Source: CAWGLW01 sp963823525 (GTDB lineage Bacteria > Pseudomonadota > Gammaproteobacteria > Steroidobacterales > Steroidobacteraceae). From it: 64,000 bases of DNA. Where the stretch lies: NCBI GenBank assembly GCA_963823525.1, contig CAWGLW010000005.1, positions 586,672 through 650,671 on the forward strand, read 5' to 3'. The position numbers were made by a program, and so were the translations under genes. The notes beneath the pieces are model-generated. The model was not told the origin of the DNA, searched no databases, and saw only the letters and a program-made list of their open reading frames with translations. Below are positions 8,712 to 16,924 of this stretch, piece by piece (positions within the stretch are counted from its first letter, which is position 1; each line of letters opens with the position of its first letter).

Positions 8712-9656
8712 ATGAAACGAACAGCCGAGTATCCACAGCCAAGGCCGTCGGAAATCACACCGAAGTCCGTCTACCTCGGCCGGCGCGAGCTGCTGCAGGG
8801 TGCCGCAATGGCGGCCGCAGCGACAATGCTGCCGGTCGGCGCGATCTCGGCGAAAGCGCTGAACTACCAGAAAAACCTCGCCTTGAGCACGAAGGAGAAG
8901 ATCAATTCTCTCGAAGATATAACGACTTACAACAACTTTTACGAATTTGGCACAGGTAAGGCGGACCCGGCGAGAAACTCGGCTGATTTCCGGCCGGCGC
9001 CCTGGAGCGTGAAGATCGCTGGCGAAGCGGAGAAGACCGGGACGTTTACGCTCGAGGACATCCTCGGGCCGCACGCGCTGGAGGAGCGCATTTACCGGCT
9101 GCGCTGCGTCGAGGCCTGGTCCATGGTCATTCCGTGGGTCGGCATCCCGCTGGGGGACCTGCTGAAGCGATTCCAGCCGACCTCAAAAGCCCGATATGTG
9201 GCGTTTACGACCGTGCTTCGGCCCAAAGAAATGCCGGGCCAGCGCTATCCGGTGCTCAAGTGGCCCTACGTGGAGGGCCTGCGGATCGACGAGGCGATGA
9301 ATCCGCTGGCGCTGCTCGCGGTCGGCCTGTACGGGGAAGAACTGCCTAATCAGAGCGGCGCCCCTTTGCGGCTGGTCGTACCGTGGAAATATGGCTTCAA
9401 GAGTATCAAGTCGATCGTCGAGATTCGCTTTACCGAGCGCGAGCCACCGACTTCCTGGAACCGCTCGGCTCCGCATGAGTACGGTTTCTACGCCAACGTG
9501 AACCCCGAAGTCTCCCATCCGCGCTGGAGCCAGGCGAAAGAAAGACGCATTGGCAGCGGCGTTTTCGCGGCGAAGCAACCCACACAGATGTTCAACGGAT
9601 ACGCCGAACAGGTCGCCGCGATGTACAGTGGCATGGACCTTCGGAAATTCTACTGA
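8712..9656 (+). CDS. msrP: Protein-methionine-sulfoxide reductase, molybdopterin subunit MsrP
   Basis: A periplasmic enzyme that repairs oxidised methionine in envelope proteins. The 314-aa product has a twin-arginine signal (GRRELLQG near residues 23-30, then a hydrophobic Ala-rich stretch ending near ISA 47), so it should be exported folded with its Mo cofactor. The Mo-ligand Cys is in YRLRCVEAWSM near residue 132. The segments PWVGIPLGDLL and PWKYGFKSIKSIV are typical of YedY/MsrP. Its partner msrQ begins 1 bp after the stop codon, forming the usual msrPQ pair. Confidence 0.97.
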   Translation: MKRTAEYPQPRPSEITPKSVYLGRRELLQGAAMAAAATMLPVGAISAKALNYQKNLALSTKEKINSLEDITTYNNFYEFGTGKADPARNSADFRPAPWSVKIAGEAEKTGTFTLEDILGPHALEERIYRLRCVEAWSMVIPWVGIPLGDLLKRFQPTSKARYVAFTTVLRPKEMPGQRYPVLKWPYVEGLRIDEAMNPLALLAVGLYGEELPNQSGAPLRLVVPWKYGFKSIKSIVEIRFTEREPPTSWNRSAPHEYGFYANVNPEVSHPRWSQAKERRIGSGVFAAKQPTQMFNGYAEQVAAMYSGMDLRKFY

Positions 9657-9657
9657 C

Positions 9658-10341
9658 ATGCCCGTGTCCGCTGCCGGCACGCCCGGTCAAAGCCCCGGGC
9701 GCGCCCTGCCCGCCTGGCGACGCCTGGTCAAACCCCTGCTGTTCGTCGCCTGCGCCGCGCCGCTTGCCGCCCTTCTGCTGCGGGCTTTTTCGGTGGGGGG
9801 ACTCAGCCTGGGCGCCAACCCGATCGAGGCGATCATGGACCAGCTCGGCCAGTGGGGTCTGCGCCTGCTGCTGCTGACACTGCTCGTCACGCCACTTGCG
9901 GTAACCCTGCACAAGCCATGGATACTCAAGGTCCGGCGTATGGTCGGGCTTTTTGCCTTCGGCTATATCGCGCTGCACTTCCTGACCTGGCTGATCCTCG
10001 ACAAGTGGCTGGAGATATCTGCAATCATCGAGGACATCGGCAAACGGCCCTTCATCACGGTTGGCTTCGCCGCGTTTTTGATGCTGATTCCACTGGCCGT
10101 CACATCCACGGCCGGCTGGATGCGTCGCCTGGGCCGTCGCTGGCATTCGTTGCACCGTTTGATTTATCCGGCCGCCATCCTCGGCTGCGTGCACTTCTGG
10201 TGGCAGGTCAAGGCGGACATACGCGAGCCGCTGCTCTATTCCGTCATTCTTGCCTTACTGCTGGGGTGGCGTCTGCGCCGGGCAAGACAGCTGAGCCGCG
10301 GCGCTTCATTGCGCCGTGGCCGAGCACCGCAGCGAGGATGA
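9658..10341 (+). CDS. msrQ: MsrQ, heme-binding membrane subunit of the MsrPQ system
   Basis: Passes electrons from the quinone pool to MsrP through heme b. The 227-aa protein has six predicted membrane helices, for example LVKPLLFVACAAPLAALLL near residues 20-40 and GLFAFGYIALHFLTWLIL near 98-115. Heme-ligand histidines lie in YIALHFLTW and in WHSLHRLIYPAAILGCVHFWW near 160-182. The start ATG 9658 immediately follows msrP. Its 3' end overlaps the convergent DMT transporter gene by 98 bp, which is longer than usual; the C-terminal Arg-rich tail lies in that overlap. Confidence 0.95.
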   Translation: MPVSAAGTPGQSPGRALPAWRRLVKPLLFVACAAPLAALLLRAFSVGGLSLGANPIEAIMDQLGQWGLRLLLLTLLVTPLAVTLHKPWILKVRRMVGLFAFGYIALHFLTWLILDKWLEISAIIEDIGKRPFITVGFAAFLMLIPLAVTSTAGWMRRLGRRWHSLHRLIYPAAILGCVHFWWQVKADIREPLLYSVILALLLGWRLRRARQLSRGASLRRGRAPQRG

Positions 10342-11155
10342 TCGCAACGCCCAGATAGAAAGCCGGCGTCAGCTCGCGCTGCTCGCCGAGCAGGACGATG
10401 GCGAGCACGATCGCATAGACCGGCTCGAGACTCACCGCAAGCTGGGCGCTGAATGCGTTGATGTGTCGCAGTGCGACCAGTGAGAGCGCGAAAGGGAGAA
10501 GCGTACACACCAGTGCCAGCACGAGAAGCAGCCCGGTGTCATGTGGATCGGGAACGGACAGGCCGCCACCCCAGGACAACGCGACCAGGGTCAGGAAAAT
10601 AGTGCCGGCTCCGAGTTCCAGGCCGGTGACTACGAGCGGATCGCCCCGCTCGACAAAACGCTTGTTGAGCGAGCCAAAGACTGCGGCAAGCAGCGCAGAA
10701 AGCGCCGCGACGAGCATGCCGGCCCGCATGCCCTCGGGCGTGCCTCCGACCACCAGTACGACACCGGGCAAGGCAGCCATGCCCACCAGCAGTTCGCGCG
10801 GATCAAGTGGCCGCCGGGTAATCCACGGTTCGATCAAGGCAATCAGGATCGGGCTGATCGCCATGCAACTCGCTGCGACGGAGGCATTCGACAGCTTGAT
10901 CGCCCCGTAGAAAGTCAGCCAGTGCAAGGCAACGATCACTCCGATGCCGGCGTAGACCCACACCAGGCGTTGCGGCATGCGGCTCAGCCGGCGCCAGAAT
11001 CTCGGAATCAGCGCAACTGACATTGCGACGATCAACATGCGCCACCAGACGAGATCAAGCGCGGGCAGCGTGATCAGCTTGCCGAGAATCGCGGTGAATC
11101 CCCAGAGCACGACGCAGAAATGGATCTGCAGCAGGGCCTTGCGCTCCGCCGTCAT
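10244..11155 (-). CDS. EamA/DMT family transporter
   Basis: A 303-aa inner-membrane protein with about ten hydrophobic segments arranged as two EamA halves. The first begins at IHFCVVLWGFTAILGKLI, the second near AGMLVAALSALLAAVFGSLNK. This is the fold of the drug/metabolite transporter superfamily, whose members often export amino acids or metabolites; the substrate is unknown. It is 40 bp downstream of the KAS III-like gene on the same strand, so co-transcription is likely. Its C-terminal 98 bp overlap msrQ in opposite orientation. Confidence 0.88.
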   Translation of the reverse strand: MTAERKALLQIHFCVVLWGFTAILGKLITLPALDLVWWRMLIVAMSVALIPRFWRRLSRMPQRLVWVYAGIGVIVALHWLTFYGAIKLSNASVAASCMAISPILIALIEPWITRRPLDPRELLVGMAALPGVVLVVGGTPEGMRAGMLVAALSALLAAVFGSLNKRFVERGDPLVVTGLELGAGTIFLTLVALSWGGGLSVPDPHDTGLLLVLALVCTLLPFALSLVALRHINAFSAQLAVSLEPVYAIVLAIVLLGEQRELTPAFYLGVAIILAAVLGHGAMKRRGSAVLPGADATPAVRQE

Positions 11156-11195
11156 CGTGGGCCCCGATCAACGCTCAGCCCGGCAGGGCCGTCGC

Positions 11196-12293
11196 TCAAC
11201 CCTTACCCGGAAACAACCGTTTCGCGGCCTCACGACCCTGCATGATCTGCTGCACAATCTGCAGCGCGGTCTTATCGCAGGGCGGCAGCTCGATGTCGGA
11301 CAGACCTATTGGCGTCACGCGCTCGCCCCATCGTATCAGGTGCGCGCACCAGGTCAGGCCGCCACCGAAAGCGGGCAGCAAGAGCAGGCTGTTGGGCTTG
11401 ACGCGCCCCTCTTCCAGCGCCTCGACCAGGGCCACCGGCACGGTGGCCGCCGACATGTTGCCGTAGCGATGTACATTGACGAACACACGCTCCATCGGCA
11501 CGCCGGCGCGCTTGGCGACCGCTTCAATGATGCGCAGGTTGGCCTGGTGAGGTATCACGAGATCGACGTCATCGGCTGTGACGTGGCAGCTCTCGAGCAC
11601 GTCCTTGCAGGCGCCGGCCATGCCGATCACTGCGCGCTTGAAGATTTCCTGGCCCTCAAAACGCCATCGTGTCACGCCGTAGACCTGGCTCAGGTCGGCA
11701 TAACGCGAGCCCATGCCTTCGACGACCAGCGTCTGACGCGCATCACTGTCGCATCCGAGCCGCTCGGCAAGCAGGCCTTCTTCTTTGTCGGTGGCCTCGA
11801 GCACCACCGCAGCGCAGCCATCGCCGAACAGCACCGAGACACCGCGATCTTCCCAGTCCATGAAACCGCTGATCCGCTCGCCCCCGAGCACGACGGCGTT
11901 GCGTACCACGCCCGTGCGGATCATCGCGTTTGCGGTACTCAGCGCATACAGAAAACTCGTGCACGCCGTATTGACATCCATGGAGGCCGCTTTTTTCGCA
12001 CCGAGGCGGACCTGCAGGCCGGACGCCTGGTTGGGCACCTGGTCATCGTGACTGCAGGTACCGAACACGATGAGTTCAACGTCTGCCGGATCGAGCCCGG
12101 CGGCTGCCAGGGCGCGCATCGCCGAGACGTAACCCAGCTCTTCGAGCAGCACGTGCGAGACGCGGCGCTCCTGGATTCCCGTCCGGCTCATGATCCACTC
12201 GTCGTTGGTATCGAGAAACGTGGCGAGGTCGGCATTGGAGAGGACGGCCGGCGGCAGGCACTTGCCCCAGCCTGTGATCGCGGCATGTGTCAC
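11196..12293 (-). CDS. Beta-ketoacyl-ACP synthase III family protein
   Basis: A FabH-like condensing enzyme that joins an acyl-CoA starter to malonyl-ACP or a related acceptor. The 365-aa product keeps the Cys-His-Asn triad: Cys111 in NTACTSF, His249 in IPHQANLRI and Asn279 in RYGNMSAAT. It is about 45 residues longer than typical FabH because of a C-terminal extension after GGGLTWCAHLIRW. No acyl carrier protein or other fab gene is nearby, so this is more likely an accessory KAS III than the housekeeping FabH. The precise product is not inferable. Confidence 0.85.
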   Translation of the reverse strand: MTHAAITGWGKCLPPAVLSNADLATFLDTNDEWIMSRTGIQERRVSHVLLEELGYVSAMRALAAAGLDPADVELIVFGTCSHDDQVPNQASGLQVRLGAKKAASMDVNTACTSFLYALSTANAMIRTGVVRNAVVLGGERISGFMDWEDRGVSVLFGDGCAAVVLEATDKEEGLLAERLGCDSDARQTLVVEGMGSRYADLSQVYGVTRWRFEGQEIFKRAVIGMAGACKDVLESCHVTADDVDLVIPHQANLRIIEAVAKRAGVPMERVFVNVHRYGNMSAATVPVALVEALEEGRVKPNSLLLLPAFGGGLTWCAHLIRWGERVTPIGLSDIELPPCDKTALQIVQQIMQGREAAKRLFPGKG

Positions 12294-12466
12294 GTAAGAC
12301 TCCCGGGTTCGATCTGCTGGGACGACACTTTACCAGCAGCGGCACTGAGACTGCTTCGAAAACTGCAGGTTTCGGCTGGCCCACTGGCCATTTTCCTGAG
12401 GTTCGAGCGCGGCTGCGCGTTAGAATATGCCGCTACGCAGGTACTGATTCTGGAGTGAGACGTACG

Positions 12467-13732
12467 ATGAGAAAGGCAAAGCTGATGATGATGGCCGTCA
12501 TGGCCGCCGCAGGACTGGTCGCGATAACCGGTGGAGCGCTGGCGCCACAAGACGCGTATGCAGCGAAAAAGAGCAATGCCCCCAAGCTCAGCTCGGAGGT
12601 ACACAAGCCTCTCGCGGCAGCCCAGGAAGCGATGACGGCGAAAGACTGGGACACGGCGATGATGTACATCAACGAGGCGGAAGCGGTACAGCCGAAGGAG
12701 CCCTATGACGAATTCATGATCAACGAACTGGGCTGGTTCGTTTACGTTCAGAAAGACGATTACGCGAAGGCCGGCGCAGCGCTTGAAGCCTCGATCCAGT
12801 CGGGCTTCCTGGCCGAAGATGTCTTACCGCAGCGCTACAAGCCCCTCGCGCAGATTTACGGCCAGGCGCAGAACTATCCGAAGGCCATCGAGTATGGGAA
12901 AAAGGCGCTGGCGGCCGATCCGACGGACACCAGTGTCGCGCTGCTCGTGGCGCAGTGCTACAACCTGAGCGAAGACTATGCCGGTGCACGCACCGCGGTC
13001 GATTCGATGATCGCAGCGGGCACGCCGGCCAGTGAAGACCTGCTGATGCAGTCGCTGATCGCCAGCAACGAACTCAACGACCAGGCCGGTATCGACCGGA
13101 CGCTGCAGCAGATCGTTCGAGTTTCCCCGCAGCCCAAGTACTGGGAAGACCTGCTCAATGCCCAGCTCTACAAGAACAACACGGATCGTGATCTGCGGGC
13201 GCTGTACCGCCTGATCGAAGACACGGGCACGCTGAACAAAGGCGATGAGTTTGCCGAGATGGGCAGCGTCCTCGTCGCTGCCGGCTTTCCGACGGAAGCC
13301 ATGTCGGTGCTCGAGCGCGGCATCGCACAGAATGCCTTCGACAGCAATAACAAGCGCAATGCCGAGGCCAGCCTGGCCCAGGCGCGCACGGACGCCGCGG
13401 CCGATGCGAAGGACCTTCCGCGCGCTGCCCAGAGCCTCGCGAACGCAAAGACCGGCAACCAGAAAGTGGCCGTTGGTAAGCTCTACTTCAGCACGGGCGA
13501 GTACGCGAAGGCGGCCGAGGCGATCACCCAGGGCCTGGCCGCAGGCGGCGTGACCGACGTCGATGATGCGAAAATGCTGCAGGGCATCGCCTTTACGCGG
13601 GCCGGAAACCCTGGTGAGGCGCGCAAGGCGTTCGACTCACTCAGCAACCCCCGCATGGTTGAAATCGGGACACTGTGGAAGCTGTACCTCGACACCCGCG
13701 ATATGCCGGTCGGGTCTGCAGCGGGCACCTGA
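12467..13732 (+). CDS. Secreted tetratricopeptide-repeat protein, copy A
   Basis: A 421-aa protein with an N-terminal signal peptide (MRKAKLMMMAVMAAAGLVAIT, Ala-rich cleavage region near residues 26-34). TPR-like helical repeats follow, such as KPLAQIYGQAQNYPKAIEYGKKALAADP near 118-145. Function is unknown; TPR arrays usually bind proteins. The start ATG 12467 is chosen because it gives a complete signal peptide. A TAGAAT -10-like box lies at 12421. It is clearly paralogous to the convergent gene at 13866-15077 (shared INELxWxVYxQ and LxALYRLxxDxGxL motifs). Those neighbours encode TonB machinery, which suggests a role in TonB-dependent uptake. Confidence 0.85.
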   Translation: MRKAKLMMMAVMAAAGLVAITGGALAPQDAYAAKKSNAPKLSSEVHKPLAAAQEAMTAKDWDTAMMYINEAEAVQPKEPYDEFMINELGWFVYVQKDDYAKAGAALEASIQSGFLAEDVLPQRYKPLAQIYGQAQNYPKAIEYGKKALAADPTDTSVALLVAQCYNLSEDYAGARTAVDSMIAAGTPASEDLLMQSLIASNELNDQAGIDRTLQQIVRVSPQPKYWEDLLNAQLYKNNTDRDLRALYRLIEDTGTLNKGDEFAEMGSVLVAAGFPTEAMSVLERGIAQNAFDSNNKRNAEASLAQARTDAAADAKDLPRAAQSLANAKTGNQKVAVGKLYFSTGEYAKAAEAITQGLAAGGVTDVDDAKMLQGIAFTRAGNPGEARKAFDSLSNPRMVEIGTLWKLYLDTRDMPVGSAAGT

Positions 13733-13770
13733 CCGCTAAGGAATCCCGGCTTCTCTTCAGCCGGGCAGAA

Positions 13771-13813
13771 AAAAGGGGCTCCCGACGGCGATCGTCGGGA
13801 GCCCCTTTGTTTT
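13771..13813. terminator. Bidirectional intrinsic terminator between the convergent TPR genes
   Basis: GGGGCTCCCGAC at 13775-13786 pairs perfectly with GTCGGGAGCCCC at 13794-13805 (12 bp, 7-nt loop). A run of A precedes it and TTTGTTTT follows, so it can stop transcription from both sides. A weaker hairpin, CCCGGC/GCCGGG, lies just upstream at 13745-13764. Confidence 0.93.
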
Positions 13814-13865
13814 CGGGCTTTCGGTCATCCGCGGCAGCCCGAGCAGAGCGCCGCATTCCCCGCTA

Positions 13866-15077
13866 TCAGCCGATGTGCAGTTTCCAGAGCCGGGCCACCT
13901 CGCTGAAGTCCGGATCCTTGATCGCATCGAGGGCCTTGATGGCATCGGCCTTCCTGCCCTCGCGGGCCAGTGAAACGCCGAGCAGCATGTTTACCGCATC
14001 GGCATCGCTCAGTCCGCCTTTGGCGACGGCCTTGGACAGCGCATCGGACGCCTTCGCATACTCGCCGGCGCTGAAATACAGCGTGCCGGCCTCGTACATC
14101 GCGTCGCCGGTCTTTGCCGCGGCCAGCTGCGCCTGCGCGCCCGGCAGTGCGGCTCGCTCCTCATCCGCCTTGCGCGTGGCGGCACCCAGCGTGCGCTCCG
14201 CGCGGGTCAGGCTATCGCCACTGAATACCCCGGCGTCCAGCCCCTGCTGCATGATCCGCTCACCCTCGATGCCGAATCCGCCAATGACCAGTGCCTGTGT
14301 CATGTCGGTGTAATGCCGGGCATCGTCCAGGGCACCCACGTCATCCGCCAGCCGGTAAAGTGCGAGCAGCTCGTGATCGTGCTTGGTCCTGGAAATATAA
14401 CCGTCGAGCAAGCGACTCCAGGTCGCCGGTGTCGGGTAATACTTCAGAAGGTCTTCCAGCGCCTTGGCCGTGCCCTCCTTGTCCTTCAATTCGTAGTTGC
14501 AGCGCAACACCAGCTGCAGGATGTCCTCGTCCGGCGGATTGGCTCCCTTGGCAGCTCGCTGACCGGCGGCAATCGCGTTCTTGTAATCCTTCTGCTTGTA
14601 ATAGCCCTGCGCGACCAGCATCTGCGTGTCCTTGTCACCGGGCACTGATTTCAGGTACGCATTGCCCGCTTCGATAGCCTGCGGGTAATTGCCGGCCCGA
14701 AAATAAAGCTGCGCGAGTGTCTTGCGCCGCTGAACCTTCTCATTCGCCGGCATCTGAGGCGAAGAAATCTGTTTGGCAAGCAGGTTTGCGGCATCGGCGT
14801 TGCGGCCCTGTTGCAGGTAGACGTACCAGCGTAACTCGTTGATCTTGTATTGATCGAATGCGGTCTTGGGGCTTACGGCATCCGCTTCGTCGAGCTTGGT
14901 CAGTGCCGTTTTCCACTGCTTCTTGCCAATGGCCGCCTGTGCTGCCTTGAGGGGCACGCCCACCTTTGCGCCCACTTCCTGCGCCTCGGCCGCGGTCGGC
15001 ACCAGCAGCGCACTTGTCACGCCGAATGTCGAAGCCATCGCCAGTGCCGTGCTCAGTACCCAGGTCGCCTTCCTCAT
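13866..15077 (-). CDS. Secreted tetratricopeptide-repeat protein, copy B
   Basis: A 403-aa paralogue of the protein at 12467-13732. It has a signal peptide (MRKATWVLSTALAMASTFGVTSALLVPTAA..., predicted cleavage near AEA 32) and TPR-like repeats, for example TLAQLYFRAGNYPQAIEAGNAYL near 118-140. It lies downstream of exbD-2 on the same strand, 135 bp away. That gap holds an intrinsic terminator and a second hairpin, so it may be expressed separately or by read-through of the tonB cluster. The link with TonB/ExbB/ExbD suggests a periplasmic helper of outer-membrane transport; this is inference. Confidence 0.87.
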   Translation of the reverse strand: MRKATWVLSTALAMASTFGVTSALLVPTAAEAQEVGAKVGVPLKAAQAAIGKKQWKTALTKLDEADAVSPKTAFDQYKINELRWYVYLQQGRNADAANLLAKQISSPQMPANEKVQRRKTLAQLYFRAGNYPQAIEAGNAYLKSVPGDKDTQMLVAQGYYKQKDYKNAIAAGQRAAKGANPPDEDILQLVLRCNYELKDKEGTAKALEDLLKYYPTPATWSRLLDGYISRTKHDHELLALYRLADDVGALDDARHYTDMTQALVIGGFGIEGERIMQQGLDAGVFSGDSLTRAERTLGAATRKADEERAALPGAQAQLAAAKTGDAMYEAGTLYFSAGEYAKASDALSKAVAKGGLSDADAVNMLLGVSLAREGRKADAIKALDAIKDPDFSEVARLWKLHIG

Positions 15078-15098
15078 CGATAGTCGCCTCGCATCAGA

Positions 15099-15118
15099 CG
15101 GACGCCAATGCGTCCGTT
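15099..15118 (-). other. Hairpin in the 5' region of TPR gene copy B
   Basis: On the minus strand ACGGACGC and GCGTCCGT form an 8-bp stem with a 4-nt ATTG loop, about 20 nt upstream of the start at 15077. It is not followed by T residues, so it more likely acts on mRNA stability or start-site access. Confidence 0.45.
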
Positions 15119-15121
15119 ACC

Positions 15122-15164
15122 AAAAGAACAAAGCTGCCGGCACGTATCATAACGTCCCGGCAGC
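15122..15164 (-). terminator. Intrinsic terminator after exbD-2
   Basis: On the minus strand GCTGCCGG (15164-15157) pairs with CCGGCAGC (15140-15133), extended by ACGT/ACGT around a TATGAT loop. TTTGTTCTTTT follows. It should end the tonB-exbB-exbD-exbD transcript before TPR gene B. Confidence 0.85.
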
Positions 15165-15212
15165 AACAATTTTCTGACCGTCAAGCCCGCACGCGCACGC
15201 GCGCGGAGCCCT

Positions 15213-15626
15213 CTACATGAACTGTTCGTTTCCAATAAAGCCGATTTTTCGCAGGCCATTGCGCTGAGCGGAGGCCAGCACCCGGGCCACCACATCGTAG
15301 GCCGCACGCTTGTTCGGGTAGATATGCAGTTCAGGCTGCGGATCGATGGCCGCTTCCCGGCGGAAGTAGTTATCCAGGGAGTCCATCGTCACTTCGGTGC
15401 CGTTCCAGAGGATCGTGCCGTCAAAATCGATTTCGATGTTGATCACGACGGGTTGCACGTCAGAGGCCGCATTACTCGACTGCGGCATGTCCAGCTTGAC
15501 CGCATGGGTCATGACCGGGATGGTGATGATGAACATGATCAGTAACACGAGCAGCACGTCGATCAACGGCGTCGTGTTGATGTCCATCATCGGTTCGTCG
15601 TCGCCACCACCAATACTCATTCCCAT
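15213..15626 (-). CDS. exbD: ExbD/TolR family protein, copy 2
   Basis: A 137-aa inner-membrane protein of the proton-driven TonB motor. The short cytoplasmic N-terminus leads to DINTTPLIDVLLVLLIMFIIT near residues 16-36, with the essential membrane Asp in PLIDV. The rest is periplasmic. It follows exbD copy 1 by 21 bp. Pairs of ExbD proteins beside one ExbB occur in Xanthomonas-type TonB clusters, where the second can serve a subset of receptors. The two copies are related but diverged in their periplasmic part. Confidence 0.93.
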   Translation of the reverse strand: MGMSIGGGDDEPMMDINTTPLIDVLLVLLIMFIITIPVMTHAVKLDMPQSSNAASDVQPVVINIEIDFDGTILWNGTEVTMDSLDNYFRREAAIDPQPELHIYPNKRAAYDVVARVLASAQRNGLRKIGFIGNEQFM

Positions 15627-15647
15627 TGCATGCTCTCCCGTCCGGGC

Positions 15648-16079
15648 TCAACGAATCCCGCGATCCGGCTCGGTAATGAAGCCAACCTTCTGGATGCCAC
15701 CGCGCTGGCACATCACCATGACCCGGCCGACGTGCTCATACTGGGTGGCCCGATCTCCACGGATATGGATCTCGGGCTGCGGATCCATCACGGCGATCGT
15801 TTTTATCCTTTCCAGCAACGCATCCTGGTCCGGGACCTTCGCCGTGTTCCAGTAGACATTGCCCTCTGCATCAACCGCAATGTTGATGTTCTCGGGCTTG
15901 GTCTCCGTCGGGAGATTCGCCGCCTTTGGCAGATCCACGGCGACCGACTGCGTGATAACCGGGATCGTTATCAGAAAGATGATCAGCAGGACCAGCATCA
16001 CGTCCACCAGGGGCGTGGTGTTGATCTCCGAGATCGGCCGGTCATCTCCCGAGGGGCCGCCGCCCGTGGTAATTGCCAT
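15648..16079 (-). CDS. exbD: ExbD/TolR family protein, copy 1
   Basis: A 143-aa component of the proton-conducting ExbB-ExbD motor. After a short Gly-rich N-terminus comes EINTTPLVDVMLVLLIIFLIT near residues 18-38, with the conserved membrane Asp. The periplasmic domain ends in HVGRVMVMCQRGGIQKVGFIT, the usual ExbD end. It lies 33 bp after exbB and 21 bp before the second exbD. The order tonB-exbB-exbD-exbD indicates one operon. Confidence 0.94.
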   Translation of the reverse strand: MAITTGGGPSGDDRPISEINTTPLVDVMLVLLIIFLITIPVITQSVAVDLPKAANLPTETKPENINIAVDAEGNVYWNTAKVPDQDALLERIKTIAVMDPQPEIHIRGDRATQYEHVGRVMVMCQRGGIQKVGFITEPDRGIR

Positions 16080-16112
16080 TGTCGATGCCTCCGGCTATTC
16101 GCCAGGCCTGTC

Positions 16113-16850
16113 TTACTTCTTGCCGATGACCTTGGGGGCTGCCGACGGTGCGCGACCTTCGACGCGCGACCCGCTGACGATGACCTGCTCGAGGTCACTC
16201 GCGAACAGCTTGACCTTTTCAAGGATCTGCTTGTTGCGGCCGAGAAGGTAGTTATAGCCAAGGACCGCCGGCACCGCGACGGCAAGACCGATGGCCGTCA
16301 TGATCAGCGCCTCTCCGACCGGGCCGGCGACCTTGTCGATGCTGGCCTGCCCGGCCACGCCGATGGCGACCAGCGCGTGGTAAATACCCCAGACCGTACC
16401 GAACAGTCCGATGAACGGCGCGGTCGAACCCGTCGTGGCGAGGAACGGCAGCTGCGTGTTGAGCGAATTGCCGATCCGGTTCACTGCACGGGCAATGACG
16501 TTGTCGATCCACTCGTGCAGCGGAACTTCTTCGGTCATCTTCTCGCCATGGTGCTCGGAGGCATCGATGGCTTCCGATGAAATGACGCGGAAGACATTGC
16601 CTTTGCCGCTGAGCTTGCCTACACCGTCACGGATGCTGCTCGCGGCCCAGAAGGATTTCTCCACCTCGGCAGCCTGTTTCAAAAGCCGGCGCTGCTCCCA
16701 CCACTTGGTGAAGATGATGAACCACGAATACGCGGACATCAGTACCAGCAGGATAAGCACGCCCTTGGCGATGAAATCCCCCTGCATCCACAAGGCCGTC
16801 AGGCCGTAGGGGTTATCGACTTGTACGCTGTCAGTGGCCATTTGGGTCAA
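16113..16850 (-). CDS. exbB: ExbB/TolQ/MotA-type proton channel protein
   Basis: A 245-aa inner-membrane protein that with ExbD turns proton flow into work on TonB. Membrane helices are visible near residues 25-48 (DFIAKGVLILLVLMSAYSWFIIF), 130-155 (LPFLATTGSTAPFIGLFGTVWGIYHAL) and 175-200 (GEALIMTAIGLAVAVPAVLGYN). The family signature around GLFGTVWGI is intact. It starts 74 bp downstream of tonB. The closeness to tonB and two exbD genes favours ExbB over TolQ. Confidence 0.94.
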   Translation of the reverse strand: MTQMATDSVQVDNPYGLTALWMQGDFIAKGVLILLVLMSAYSWFIIFTKWWEQRRLLKQAAEVEKSFWAASSIRDGVGKLSGKGNVFRVISSEAIDASEHHGEKMTEEVPLHEWIDNVIARAVNRIGNSLNTQLPFLATTGSTAPFIGLFGTVWGIYHALVAIGVAGQASIDKVAGPVGEALIMTAIGLAVAVPAVLGYNYLLGRNKQILEKVKLFASDLEQVIVSGSRVEGRAPSAAPKVIGKK

Positions 16851-16924
16851 TCCCTCCGAACGAAATCATTAACATCTGTGGTGGTTCTAAATACGAATTC
16901 AGGCGTCGATTCAGCGCCGTATCG

